Source of the DNA: Nematostella vectensis
Taxonomy: Eukaryota; Cnidaria; Anthozoa; Actiniaria; Edwardsiidae
Assembly: GCF_932526225.1 (NCBI RefSeq)
Contig: NC_064042.1
Span: 4,077,001-4,141,000, forward strand
Length of the DNA stretch: 64,000 bases
Direction of reading: 5' to 3'
Shown piece by piece: positions 11,441 through 22,559 of this stretch. The position numbers were made by a program, and so were the translations under genes. The notes under the pieces were generated by a model. That model had not been told where the DNA came from. It saw only the letters and a list, made by a program, of their open reading frames with translations, and ran no database searches. Position 1 is the first letter of the stretch; the number at the start of each line of letters is the position of its first letter.

Positions 11441-13350
11441 GGGGGTGGTCCTGATGTACACCGTGTCACGCCTCGTGTCTCCCCGCACCGACACAGTGAC
11501 CTCCACCTCGTACAGAGTGTCAGGCTCAAGATCATCCAACACGCACGATAGAGAGGCTGGACTACTGAAACCTGAGGACGTCACCCAGTCACGTGACGCC
11601 CCAGCTAGAGGTCTAGGGCGCATGGTGCACTGCGCATTACTATAGGGCTTTGACCACGTGACTTTTATTCTTTGATGGGTAGGCTTGACGTCATCAAACT
11701 TTTCCAACTGTGGAGTTTTCACTAGAAGAGTGAAAACTGATAAATAAGCCCTATTAAAACCCAAAGCCCATAAATAAACTTATAAATTAGCCTTATGTAT
11801 GATAAAGGTAACAAGAAACCGAAAAAGACTGATGCTGCAGTGATGACAATGCTAGGGAATATGGTGACAACAAATGGTAACGACGATGACGACGATCTTC
11901 TTACCTTGCTGCATTTTGACACTTGTCGGTTCAATCGTTAAGTTGTATCTCGGCGCATTTTGTAACAAGCCTTTCTTTAGTGATACAAATGGATCTGAGA
12001 CGTTTGCTGTCGTTGTCAGAGTTACGTACACGATTAAACTACCGGGTCTGTAAGGGATAAGAAAAGACCAGTCTGTGCATTATTCTACATTGAATAAACA
12101 TATTAAGATGTTGTTAAGGTTCTTACCCATAGATCAAAGAAACCTTAGTCATACATGTGGCATCGACGCTCTCTTGTACCTACAAAATGTTGAGAGAGGT
12201 TGAAAGGTCTAGTATATCTTACTAATTTAAAACAGCAACTTATTATTCCGTTTACCAGTTTTTCGATGCTTGTTTTCATTTGATCGCTTGGTGGGCATTT
12301 GACGTTAGTTATCCGAAAACTTCCATTTCTTTTCTGCCTAGAGCCCGCGGCGACTATAAAACACGAAAAGGTTAGTTCTAATGCTTACGGCGAAGGGCGT
12401 GACAGAATAGATATGGTAACGCCCCAGTACTTACCCACAGTGAATTGTTGCCGAGTTGCAGGGAAACCTTCCGCGTGACATGTCACCCCAGCTTCGTCTA
12501 GACTTGCCAATCCTACTTCGTAAGTGACTTTTCTTCCAGTTTTGTTATTCAGTTTTGATAGTAACGTTTTCCCATCTGTCACACAGATCATGTCAGGGGG
12601 AGGGGTCTTGTTTGTTTCTATGGTGATCTTGACAGCTGGTAACGTTATACATTTGAGTGAATACCTCTCCATATCTACATCTGGTGATGAAAATTTTGGA
12701 AAAATGAATAACAACTACGTAAGCACAAACTCCTAAAAAGTAACACATCTTTATTTAACTACATGTTTGTTTGAGATGCTTATTAGAAATCTGTAATCTA
12801 AATCATAAAATGGTTTGAAATCTAAATCATATTAAGCACAAACGCCTAAAAGTAAATATTTTACTATATGTATGTATTTGGTTTTAGACCCTTAACATGA
12901 GACGATTATCCCCGGTAAACCTAGGAAGTACCTCAACTCCCGTTTAATCTCCCCACAATTTACATTTACTCTCTATCAAAAGAGCGAAATAAAAAAGCTA
13001 CTTACAGTAAACAGCAATGTCCGTTGATGCTGAAGCACACCCGTCTATCACAGTACAGTTATACACTCCCCCTTGATCTCTGCCTATGGAGGCAAATGTG
13101 AGCGTTAGGCCCTTCCCTTGAGGGACGCCATCTTTTACCCAGTTAATACTTAACGGATTAACAGCATTAGCAGTGCACGTCCTCTGCACGTACGACCCCT
13201 CGCTTGTTGTGATGGTACGCGCAGGTGCAATGGATACGGACGGATAAAATTCTGGGTATGAAATAAAAAACGATGTCAAATAGGGAATTCACTCGCATGT
13301 GATAAATATTTAGGTAATATCTTAATATCGGCTTCGTTATTTAGTCTGGT

Positions 13351-13385
<35 letters not shown>

Positions 13386-13423
13386 AGCTAAATTCTTGTA
13401 CCCCGAGAGATAATTGATCGTTA

Positions 13424-14290
13424 CAGTAGCGGATCTAGGATTTAGAAAGGGGGGGGGGGTGACCTATTTCACAGCTGTCGCGATTATTTTTTTCTTCAGT
13501 TTTTTAGGAATATATATTTTATGTTACAAATTTTTCTACACAATTTCGAGAATACTTTAATTTTCCCTGTTTGTGAAAATCGCGTTACTTATTAAAGTTT
13601 TGAATTACAGGGAACCAAAAGCATGGTTTCTCTTACTACGGACTTTACCGGAGAAATACCTAGAAAAGAAGATAACGCCAATCGCCATGGTTACGCTGCC
13701 ATAAAACGCCTACAGACCTCTATCCTGTCGGATCGACACTATTGCGTATCCTATCGTGCAACCCAGAAAATTTTGCAAAAATCTTCCAGTTTGCCCTTTC
13801 TATTTTCGGGTGCAAGTATATCAATCACAAAACAATTTTAAAGGAATTCTGCCGGCGAGTTGTCAAAAAAACTTTAAAGCTCATGGCAAGAATCCAACAT
13901 ATTGCGTACTATATTACAGGCGTGGCAAATGACTAGATTCAGTGAATGAAGGCAGCATCCTTGACATTCTACATCCGCTATTCCCCCATAACCTTCATAT
14001 TCGAGCTCATTGATGAGCTTATATACCTATGCCCGCGGCAGTTGGTCAAGTCAATCTCATTTTTAAGCCAGGGATTCTTGTATCGCTGTTGCTAAAGCTT
14101 TGCCAGTGGGGCATGTTTATGAACTCCTTGCACCTTCAGCTTGCTTGTCCACTCTACTAAGTGTGGGCATGAATTTGCCGGTTGCGCTCCGTCTAGCGTG
14201 TGGTAATATGTACAATTGCATGTGTCTTTATAGGGATTTTGAAAGGGGGGTGACATGTCACCCCCGTCACCACCCCTGGATCCGCCACTG
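13424..14290. mobile_element. Non-autonomous DNA transposon, CAGTRGCGGAT ends
   Basis: The left end CAGTAGCGGATCTAGG is complementary to the right end CCTGGATCCGCCACTG. G-rich and C-rich tracts lie inside the ends. It is inserted in a unit 1 intron between Ig C and the truncated Ig B and is absent from the matching unit 3 intron. The end motif resembles hAT-type MITEs. No clear 8-bp duplication is visible, so the class is tentative. Confidence 0.6.
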
Positions 14291-14428
14291 CATTATTGGT
14301 ACCCACTAATCTTTACAGTCGAGATTGTATTTTTATTTTCACGAAAAATCCATAATCTTTGTCGTTTTAAAATATCACTTTTGGGGCAGTTTGATTATTT
14401 GGTTTGATTGACTATACATGCTATTCCA

Positions 14429-14593
14429 TGTCTTTAAAGACTCCGTCCATTCTACTTGACAAATGACGGTTGTTAAGATACAGCGAGTACTGGATGACCC
14501 GCGGATTTCCTGTCGCCGAACAGTTGAAAGAAATAGTGGAGCCACGGCAGTATGAGCTCGCCAGTAGAGAAAGACGTGTGTTTTCAGGTTTGT
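14429..14593 (-). pseudogene. Unit 1 Ig B exon, 3' part deleted
   Basis: Matches the first 165 bp of the intact 261-bp unit 3 exon at 39929-39669, then joins directly to the intron sequence CATGCTATTCC found near 39500 in unit 3. About 260 bp, including the second Cys-bearing strands and the donor, are missing. Reading on gives GACATGGAATAG, an immediate stop. Confidence 0.85.
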
Positions 14594-15970
14594 CTAAAGG
14601 AAATAGAATAATTTTTTAATTGTCTAAAAAATTAAGAGATGAGCACCATTTACAGTCTTCTGAGAAACATCATCTTACAATTGACAATAATTCATATAAT
14701 AAGATGCAGTTGGTCGTCTTTGTAGCCCATGCCCACAGCATTTTTTAAATTTCATGATTAAGGTATCGATTGGTCGACTTGCACAATCAGGACAATTAAT
14801 CCATAAGACATTATGGGGATCAAGTTTACCCTGAATACAAATTTTTGTGACACCTTGTTCTCATCAATCCACAAGATTTGTTTCATAATTTTCAAAATCG
14901 ATGCGTTGAGAGGCTAGCGGAATTAGGTATTGTTCTTATAAAAAAAAAGCTACCGGTCAACATAGGGAGAACTTCCATGTTAACACTAATGTCAATTCAT
15001 TATGCCTACATCTCACAGCGAGTGTCGCATCCATGGCGTGATTCCGTCCACATCCGTCAGTAGCCACGCACTTGTAGACCCCTGACATGTCGCGGTGCAC
15101 CATGGGAATGGTGTAGGACGGTCCGTGTGCTACGGTGCCCCCCTGAGGGCTGATCCATGTGAAGGTTGGTGGAGGAGTACCATCAGCTGAACACGTCAGG
15201 TTCACTTGGTCACGCTCGGTCACGGTAGGGCTCGGTGGGGTTATAATAACTATGCTGGGTGGAACTGGAAATAACAACAATAATTTATTTAAAAAGTATA
15301 TATTTATTTGTTGTAGCACAGCTGCTTATGAGAAAAGTGAAAGCACAATAAGAAAGGTTATAATTATTTTCTTTGGCATAGTTAAAGTTATGCCTCGGGC
15401 AAAGCACAAACACCTGCTATCGAATTAACACTCCCGGTAAGAAATAGTCATTTAGTGTCCCTTTCTAATAATTGTATCCCACACATGGGAGTTTTCCAAA
15501 GACCTGGCAAGGGGGGTATGGAAATTGTCTTGGTGCCCGGTAAAGGCCGCAAATTGCGTTTACGACAATATACAATACGATTTTTTTGCTCAACGACATC
15601 TCAAATTTCTCATGAATCAGAGACAAAAGCCTTTGCCGCTAGTCTTAAGCTGTTTTCTTCTTTACGATATTTTCTTTTTGCATCTGCAATGTATGCTTTT
15701 TGTAAAATACAGTATTTCTCATATTAGGAGTTGCCAATCATGATGGTTGTAGTATGTTTTTAAAACATCTCATCTCACGGTTTCTTCGTGTTGTAACCAA
15801 GGGTCACAGCGAAGTCAGGGGCTTTATTAACACCTTTCAATTAGGTTTGACTATAGAAAATAGAAAATTGCGAATTTTTGACGTAGTGGTTAAAGAAAGC
15901 ACAATTATTGTATACCGTATGATGATCTAATAAACGCTGATCTGATCAAATAGGTATATCAGTATAATAT

Positions 15971-16388
15971 CTAACATATTCCCCACGGCCCTTCGTATGT
16001 ATTGCCTTATTTAGTCATTAATGCCCATATTTAGAAGAACTTTAAGTCAATTTGACAATCGCGGCAAAAATTCGCTATAGCTTGATCAAATATTTATCTT
16101 TTTTTATTTTGCTTATTAAAAGCTTCATAGAAAGGAAAGACTTATTGTTCTTTGTACAGAAAATAAAATATTTGGAATTTAATTGATCAATTTATTGCGC
16201 AAAGAAGAACAGATTTGAGATCAGATGTCCAACAAATAGCGCAGTGAGCTTGAAGGAAATAAGACACCTTAGTCACCCCCCCCCCCCCCCCTACCCACTA
16301 ATCACACACCCCAAATATTTATCTCACTAATCTAGAAAAGCCCTAGACCCGGGCATAAAAGATTGGCCGAGTGGGTATGAAGGTCACC
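15971..16388. repeat. Dispersed repeat, copy B
   Basis: Second copy of the repeat at 5287-5553, lying in the large unit 1 intron. A poly-C run near 16278 interrupts it. Confidence 0.6.
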
Positions 16389-16480
16389 AGGGAAGTTGAG
16401 AGATGACGCAGGCATGGCGCATTCGAATCGTGTCAAATCGGCCTAAATGCAGGTGCCTAGAAGCGAGGCATCCTTGCGAA

Positions 16481-17691
16481 TAGGGCTGTCCCAAAGATGC
16501 TCCAAATTTCTTAAAAAGATGCTCCAAAAATCCCCATAAGTTGCCAAAAGTTGCTCCAAAAATTGAAAAAAAAAATGCCACAAGGTTGCCCCAATTTCCA
16601 AAAGTTGCCAAAAAGATTCCCCAAAAATAGAATGAGAATTACCTAAATTTGTCCCAAGTTTAAAATGTTGCTAAGAAATTTAAAACATTTTACAAAGTGG
16701 CATAGAGAATGCTCCTTAATAGTTCTTTTCATCATTTGTTTAAAAATATAATTTTTTTTATTATATGCTTTAATATGTATTTAAATGATGATGCAATAAA
16801 AGAGACATCATGTAAAAACAAAACGACTTGGTTCACAGTGCAACTCAAGGCTTTGGCTATCAGTCATTGTTGTCGCTTGCATACCTGCCAACCCTCAGAC
16901 TTAAAAAAAACTTTAGTTTTTAGGGGGCGGGGAACGGGAACGGGAACGAGATATATTCAATTGATATAGCGACTGTACAATCTCAGGTAATATCAATTTG
17001 ATCGAATATGATAAATGGGTACCCTGTGGTAAAATGGTGAAAACTTTGATCGAAATTTTAGAGATGTTCCCCCACGAGAACTTTAGAGAACTTTTGTAGT
17101 AGTCCTGTGGTCTACAAGAAACACATGCAAAAGGCTCGTTGATTATTTAGACCAAAAAAAACTGAAAACGTCATAACTTGGAAACAAACTATAAGAATTG
17201 CAGAACTTTGTGGGTAAAATCTAACTTCTACTTCAAAAACAAATCGACTGATTAAAATTTTGTAATAAGAGAGATTTAAGGTAAAACCGGGAGACAGGGA
17301 GAATTGGCAGGTATGCGCTTATTGTTGTCGCCCACTTGTTGCCTCTAATAATAAGTTCATCGTCATTCGAGGACTCCGCCATTTTGAATAATCATAGTAA
17401 AGAACGCTGACCAACATAACTGCCTCTTCGTCAAACCATAGGTTGACCAATGAGCATTAATATTACCAGATTAATAAATGATGTAAATAGTTAAAAAACG
17501 CGAGAGTTCAATAGTTTGATACCAAGAACAAGAAAGTATGCAAAAAAGCACATTTGAGGTGAATATATCCCTAAAAACCCGAAAAAGCCTGCAAAAGTGC
17601 TCTCATTTACAAAAGGCGCCCGGAAAGAGAAAACTCGCCGCAAATCCTAAAAGTTGCTCAAAAGTTGCCGAGCATCTTTGGGACAGCCCTA
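16481..17691. mobile_element. hAT-type non-autonomous transposon with perfect ends and target duplication
   Basis: The left end TAGGGCTGTCCCAAAGATGC plus TC (16481-16502) is the exact reverse complement of 17670-17691, 22 bp without mismatch. The 8-bp CTTGCGAA occurs on both sides (16473-16480 and 17692-17699). Perfect 8-bp duplication and these ends fit the hAT superfamily. Subterminal AAGTTGC and GATGCTCC repeats are visible and there is no transposase. It sits in the unit 1 intron between V-like and Ig A. Confidence 0.88.
16879..17316. mobile_element. Nested MITE with GCATACCTGCCAA ends
   Basis: GCATACCTGCCAA (16879-16891) and its exact reverse complement TTGGCAGGTATGC (17304-17316) bound 438 bp inside the hAT-type element. 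GCTT flanks both ends and may be a short target duplication. No coding content. Confidence 0.7.
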
Positions 17692-17708
17692 CTTGCGAAC
17701 CCAGTGCG

Positions 17709-17785
17709 TCGAGGTCAGCGTAACGATGCGCTTCTCTACCGCCCCCTCCGCCGGCCTTGTTTTGCCTCGTTACGCTGACCTCGAC
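17709..17785. repeat. 19-bp perfect inverted repeat
   Basis: GTCGAGGTCAGCGTAACGA at 17709-17727 and its reverse complement at 17767-17785, separated by 39 bp. It may be a short hairpin element or a transposon end remnant. Confidence 0.6.
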
Positions 17786-18008
17786 TCCCTGAGTGCCCGA
17801 GGATGGAAGCAAGTTTTCACTGTATCATCTAGCCTCGTTGCCAGGCTACAACCGGTCAGCTCTATTGATTCTGAAATGGCGGGCGTTCTTGGAGCTTTCC
17901 CCCAGACAGCAAGCGAGAAATCAAAAGGTGACGTCATAAAAATAAGTGGCCGCGCAGCCTATTATCTATTATGTTCAAAATTTAAACATCGCAACTTCAT
18001 AAGAAATT

Positions 18009-18290
18009 CCGTGGGCACGGAAAGAAATTTCGTGCTCCGGAAAAAAATTCCGTGGGCACGGAAAAAAATTTCGTGGGCACTGAAAGAGATTCCGTGGGCA
18101 CGAAAAGACATACCGTGGGCACAGAAAGAAATTTATTTCCGTATGCTCATGGAATTTCTCTCAGTACCCACGGAATTTCTTTTCGTGCTCACGGAATTTC
18201 TTTCCGTGCCCACGAAATCTCTTTCCGTGCCCGCGGAAAAAAAATTCATGAGCATACGGAAAAAAATTCCGTGAGCACGGCAAAAAAGTG
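18009..18290. repeat. Inverted array of short CCGTGGGCACGGAAA repeats
   Basis: Roughly 20-bp degenerate units (CCGTGGGCACGGAAAGAAAT type) run in one direction at about 18009-18135 and in the opposite direction at about 18150-18290, so the block can fold into a long hairpin. Each unit is itself partly palindromic. A single unit recurs near 19310-19345. Confidence 0.75.
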
Positions 18291-18707
18291 CGGAAAGGTG
18301 TGCGCTTTCCCTTCAAATCCTGAGCCAGGGCACAAGAATCGTAAATCGAGAGCCAGAGTATTGTTATCGACTATTGCTTATGCATATGACAGATGTTAAA
18401 AATTAGCAGCCTTTAGTTGAATCGAATCGAGTGGCCCCGACTAAATCGCTTTAGCCTGCGTTTTGACATGAATTAGTTCGTGATTAAGTCTATAGCTTCG
18501 GATTAAAGTGAATCTTTTATGAAACTTTTGTGATGCAAACATAAAAGAAAATCTTATTTAAAAAAAATATTATTAACAATAGAAAGAGGTGGAGTATGAG
18601 CACAAAGTATTCCTCTTTTTTTCGCCAGTCACTTCATTTCTTGGAAAAAAAAACTTAACATCTCTCGTAGATTTTATCTGGGGGTTCTTGGTTTTTGGTT
18701 CTATGAA

Positions 18708-19086
18708 AGCACGAGTGGCCTAGTGTGTTAGCGCGTCGGTCTCTCATCTCTGTGGCCCAGGTTCGAATCCTGGCTCAAAATGGGGATTTTTCCCGGGTTC
18801 CTGGCTTATCGAATTTGTGTCACAAGTGAGTTAAAGTTGTTCTCCCATGTTTCCAGTCTTCTCGGAAAAGGACACTTAACCGGAGGTCCCGTCTCTTCAA
18901 GCTGCACTACATTAACCTGAACCAAAGGGACGTAAAAGAACCACTTGGGACGCAATAAACCCTCTGGCAGTGACCACCCCCAGTGACGGTGCTAACTAAC
19001 CGAGGGCCATATGTTAAAGAACTGAATATTCGGTTAAATATGCTACCCTCGAAAAACAAAGATTACAAAGACAAATATTACAAAGA
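18708..19086 (+). mobile_element. tRNA-derived SINE
   Basis: Starts with a tRNA-like head: box A region GAGTGGCCTAGTGTGTTAGC and a perfect box B GGTTCGAATCC at 18760-18770. A non-tRNA body follows (GGACGTAAAAGAACCACTT) with a simple AAAGATTACAAAGA-type 3' tail. The head continues into the body with no paired acceptor stem, so this is a SINE rather than a working tRNA gene. Confidence 0.75.
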
Positions 19087-19971
19087 TTGATTTGGGTTGT
19101 GCGCCAAAAGATTTGTATATACAAAAGAACTTATTCTGGTTCTCATGTTATTGATCGAATAAAACTTGTTGCCATGGAAACATAAGCTAGATCGCTAGGT
19201 CTTATTGTTAGCACGGCGACTCGAAAGTCGACATTGCGATATACTTGAAATACAGCCTTTACTTCTTAAGTCAGAGCATTCTTGCATCGAAACATCAAAA
19301 TAGGTACGGGTACGGAAAGAAATTCCGTGAGCACGGAAAACCATAGTGTACGTTTTCTCGTCGAGGGTCACCTATAAAAACTCTGTTTTTCAATACAGTA
19401 TTCTTTTACTACATTCGGCCAGTTTAATTTCATGCCTAAAATATTGTACCGGCCACTTGTAATAAAAGAATACCGGCCGTTTTAGAATGAAAGCACAAAG
19501 TTTTTTTTTTGTAACAAAAAGAAAGCGCACGTTGTTTTGCACGAGCTCTTATTTTGGCAATATCGTAAAAAACCTAACGCTCAATTTTGCGTCAGTCTCA
19601 AATAAGTGCAAAATATGTTGTTTACTTTTTATGTGCTACTACATTATTGCGTATGTTAATACAAATACAATTGTTAAATGTGTGCGCTCTCCATACATTG
19701 GGTCGTCTTTGGTAAAAATCTAGAAAAATTGCATAAACATTGAAGGTTAGGTGAGAAGTTTGATAACGCCATCTGTTTATGATCTGTAAGCCCGGGCTTA
19801 ACTAACTTTCGGGACATTTTTTTTAATCATGAAGATTCTTTTAATCCCGCAAGACGAAAAAAATAAACTTATAAGCCGATTTCAGTGTATCGCGATGCCG
19901 CGTTATCAAAACACAATTTGTTCGGGGCTATTCTGTTCCGTCCAGTAAAAACTTTTTTTCAGTAAGGCCTT

Positions 19972-20313
19972 TTCGACGCTGAGATTGTTAGGTGGGAGTC
20001 TAAGTGGTCGCAGGCTGCACAGAAGCCGTCAACCCTGCAAGACATGTTGACTGCTACCAACACAGAGTTACATATATATCCCGACGTCACGGCCATCCCC
20101 TCCATCCTTCTGACGATGCCTGTATCGACAGCCACACCTGAACGGTCCTTTAGCTGCATGCGAAGGGTTAAGTCGTACCTACGATCTACAATGCGGTCAG
20201 AGAGGCTTTCGGGGCTTGCTCTGCTTCACTGTTACAGGGACAGGGAAATAAACATTGACCAGGTTGTCAAGGAGTTCTTCTCAAGAAAACCCCGCCGATT
20301 GACATTCGAATAA
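19972..20313 (+). pseudogene. hAT transposase, C-terminal dimerisation fragment
   Basis: The frame reads EIVRWESKW, then PVSTATPERSFSCMRRVKSY, then LRSTM..RLSGLALLH and ends KPRRLTFE-stop. This is the conserved hATC dimerisation region of ZMYM1-like hAT transposases. No catalytic core lies upstream within the intron, so it is a 5'-truncated relic. Family call firm; function lost. Confidence 0.85.
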
Positions 20314-21520
20314 GTTGACACATACTTAGAAGCGTTATATATCATAAGATTGTGTATGAAAAAGCAGTGTTATATCCATAAATTACATCCTACTTGTAAT
20401 CTTCAGGGCCGTGGGGGGGGGGGGGCACTTGGGGCACGTGTCCCCCCCACCATATTTTCAAAAATTATATGGAAATAACCAGTAGGGGCGTGGTTGTGCC
20501 GCCCATTTTTTCTTAATGTCTCTGTATCTGTTCCCCAATAATTTGAGGTCTGCTACGGCGCTATACTAAATTCGATTTTATCAGTACAGTTTTTAAAACT
20601 TCAATACACTTTTTTTTTTATAAGAATCTTTTAATAAGAAGGCTGGGATCTCGCCAAATTTCAAGAACATGAAAAGAACCGCCGGGACTCAGATAGCAGC
20701 AAAATATTTTTTTATTAGAGTGATCGCTCTGAAAATGAAGGATCAAATTGTGTTCCTACTATAGCGACTTAAAATACTATTGTTATTGATCATTCACGTA
20801 GTTCTGTTTTTACACAGCTGGTGTTGTATGATTTCAGGTCACTGAAATTTAATACCATCGATATGAACATTTTCAGCCTTAAAATGCTCCAAAAATAAGA
20901 ACGGCTCAGCCTCAACTGAAAATCAGACGTTCTTATCAAAAAAGGTAGTCACGGAAAACAGCACTTATACGTTCTTGTAATGCTTTCCCAAGGTTAATGA
21001 GCTAGTGATGGTCATTTTATTATGTTCTAGGGTATATCGTAACAAAAGTTTAATAAACCGACAATCGTTCCGTATTTTCGCTCAATATAGTCTCTTCCCT
21101 ACGCATCCCTCTCCCCCCCCCCCCCCCAGATTTTGAAAAATGGCCTAGATACGCCCCTGCAACTGCAACCAAGTTGTGTGGAAAAAATGCAAATAAGCGC
21201 TGTTCCACGTCTCTGACGTCTCGGTTTTTGCAGAAAAAAATACTGCAGCCATCCGTAGCGTCGGTTATTTTTATGAAAATGAGAGATTGCATGACGTTGA
21301 CCTCTTTGTCGACTCGAGGAGCAGGATCTATAAAAATATGCACCAGGAGGCTTTTTCACGTCGTATTAGATGATAGTGAGTGTCCAAAGCGGAAAATATG
21401 GTAAAACTCTGAAAATCCACGCAACGCCATCTCTTATCTACTCACTCACGGAATCAACGAACTCCGGCTTATACAAAATATCATGTCTGTGTTACCTCTG
21501 ACTTAAGGCACTTTTCTTAC
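20314..21520. other. Unit 1 intron sequence, no gene
   Basis: Contains a poly-G/poly-C MITE-like patch near 20405-20455, a C run near 21113-21127, and at about 21230-21320 a stretch similar to the intron beside the V-like exons of units 2 and 3 (TTGCATGACG, TTGACCTC). No exon seen. Confidence 0.5.
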
Positions 21521-21896
21521 CCTGCACTTTAAGTTAGAGTGTCTGACTCAGGCTGCCCAACTAAGAAGTTCTTTTTGGTCACACGACACTGTAGTTGTAT
21601 GGTTCCAAATCCATCCTTGCTGTTGTTAACCTTCAGCGTAAACATCACATCATACACAGGGGATGAACCCGAGTACGATAACGACATTACTCGATCACTG
21701 AACGCTGGCTCTTTCCCTGAATATGTTCCATACATCTGGACCGGTGATCCACCAGCTACACCCTGCTGCCGGATAGTCACAGCTCCGATCTCTTCCCCCG
21801 AGTTCAGAGTCACTCTCCATGTCAGTGTAGCGTTCTCGCCATCGTCGAAGCAGACGGACGTGTTGTACTGCCACTGCCATGTACTAGGTGATGCAT
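21521..21896 (-). pseudogene. Unit 1 V-like exon with 1-nt insertion
   Basis: Reads DASPSTWQWQYNTSVCF to GQPESDTLT-stop. The paralogues have CTCTACTCAAAGTGCAGG where unit 1 has CTCTAACTTAAAGTGCAGG, one extra A. This puts TAA at 21529-21531, eight bases before the donor. The exon is 376 bp against 375 in units 2, 3 and 4. Confidence 0.85.
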
Positions 21897-22102
21897 CTGG
21901 TGAATGAGAAAATGTGGATATTTTGCTTGAACCAACTTTCCCAGCAAATAGTATAAAGAAGGAAATGGACTGTGGGGTCGTTGCCTTATTTGTGTTTTAC
22001 TGCCCTGCCATTTACCGATTAAAGAAAGGCGATGGACGGAATCCTGAAAATTGCAATTCTGACAACACATGACAGGCGATGTGCAAATGGATTTTGATTT
22101 AC

Positions 22103-22232
22103 CCGTTGTAGTTATAATCAGGCACGCCAAGGCAACAACAAGGAATACCAGATCAATTGAATCGAAAAAGATCGCTCCTGGGCTCAACAGGAAGTAAACA
22201 CTGTAGCTAAAATGTTTTGCATATTTTGACAT
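22103..22232 (-). CDS. Unit 1 leader exon, canonical start lost
   Basis: Unit 2 starts at CGATGGGTTCAATT; unit 1 has CGATTCAATT, so the ATG is gone. An upstream ATG at 22232 is now in frame and gives a longer leader ending VFLVVALACLIITTTG. The homologous upstream ATG in unit 2 runs into a stop. The exon ends phase 1 like all leaders here. Confidence 0.6.
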
Positions 22233-22559
22233 ATCTTAAAATTAGGTGGTCTCTTGAATGCCCTTATGAGTTGAATAGGAGTAAATGAGCCAGCCAAGCA
22301 TGCTTATAGATACAAAAATGACTCACAGTAGGATCAAAAACAGATCAAGCCACGAGGGTAAATCTAGAAATTATTCTAAATTATTATAAAATATCCTGAT
22401 TCCACTCTACTTTGTCAGTGTATATTTTTGCCATCTTTGAAGATGACATATAGTCGTATGCTTATTGTAGTGTATTATTCGCATCATGTAAAAATAAGGA
22501 AACTAATATACAATGACAAGTGCTACAAAGTTTATGTGACCAATTACTTGGTCAAATAT

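Larger units (their letters stand above)
9651..22232 (-). pseudogene. Unit 1: Ig-superfamily receptor, multiply damaged
   Basis: Paralogue of unit 3 read right to left. Exons: leader 22232-22103; V-like 21896-21521; Ig A 15264-15010; broken Ig B 14593-14429; Ig C 13251-13006; Ig D 12680-12435; SEA-like 12353-12256, 12179-12127 and 12047-11905; FN3 11721-11437; TM 10673-10560; 22-nt exon 10471-10450; 37-nt exon 10390-10354; tail 10268-9651. Lesions against the intact paralogues: 4-nt loss at the leader start; 1-nt insertion with early stop in the V-like exon (376 instead of 375 bp); deletion of the 3' part of Ig B; GC instead of GT donor after the 22-nt exon; 15-nt deletion of the acceptor of the 37-nt exon; 77-bp duplication shifting the tail frame. 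The 6.3-kb intron between V-like and Ig A holds several transposons. Ig A, C, D, SEA, FN3 and TM exons remain open, so a shortened product is possible but unlikely. Confidence 0.85.

Noticed and set aside
18712-18780. Functional tRNA gene
   Set aside because: A good box B but no acceptor-stem pairing, and the sequence continues into a SINE body.
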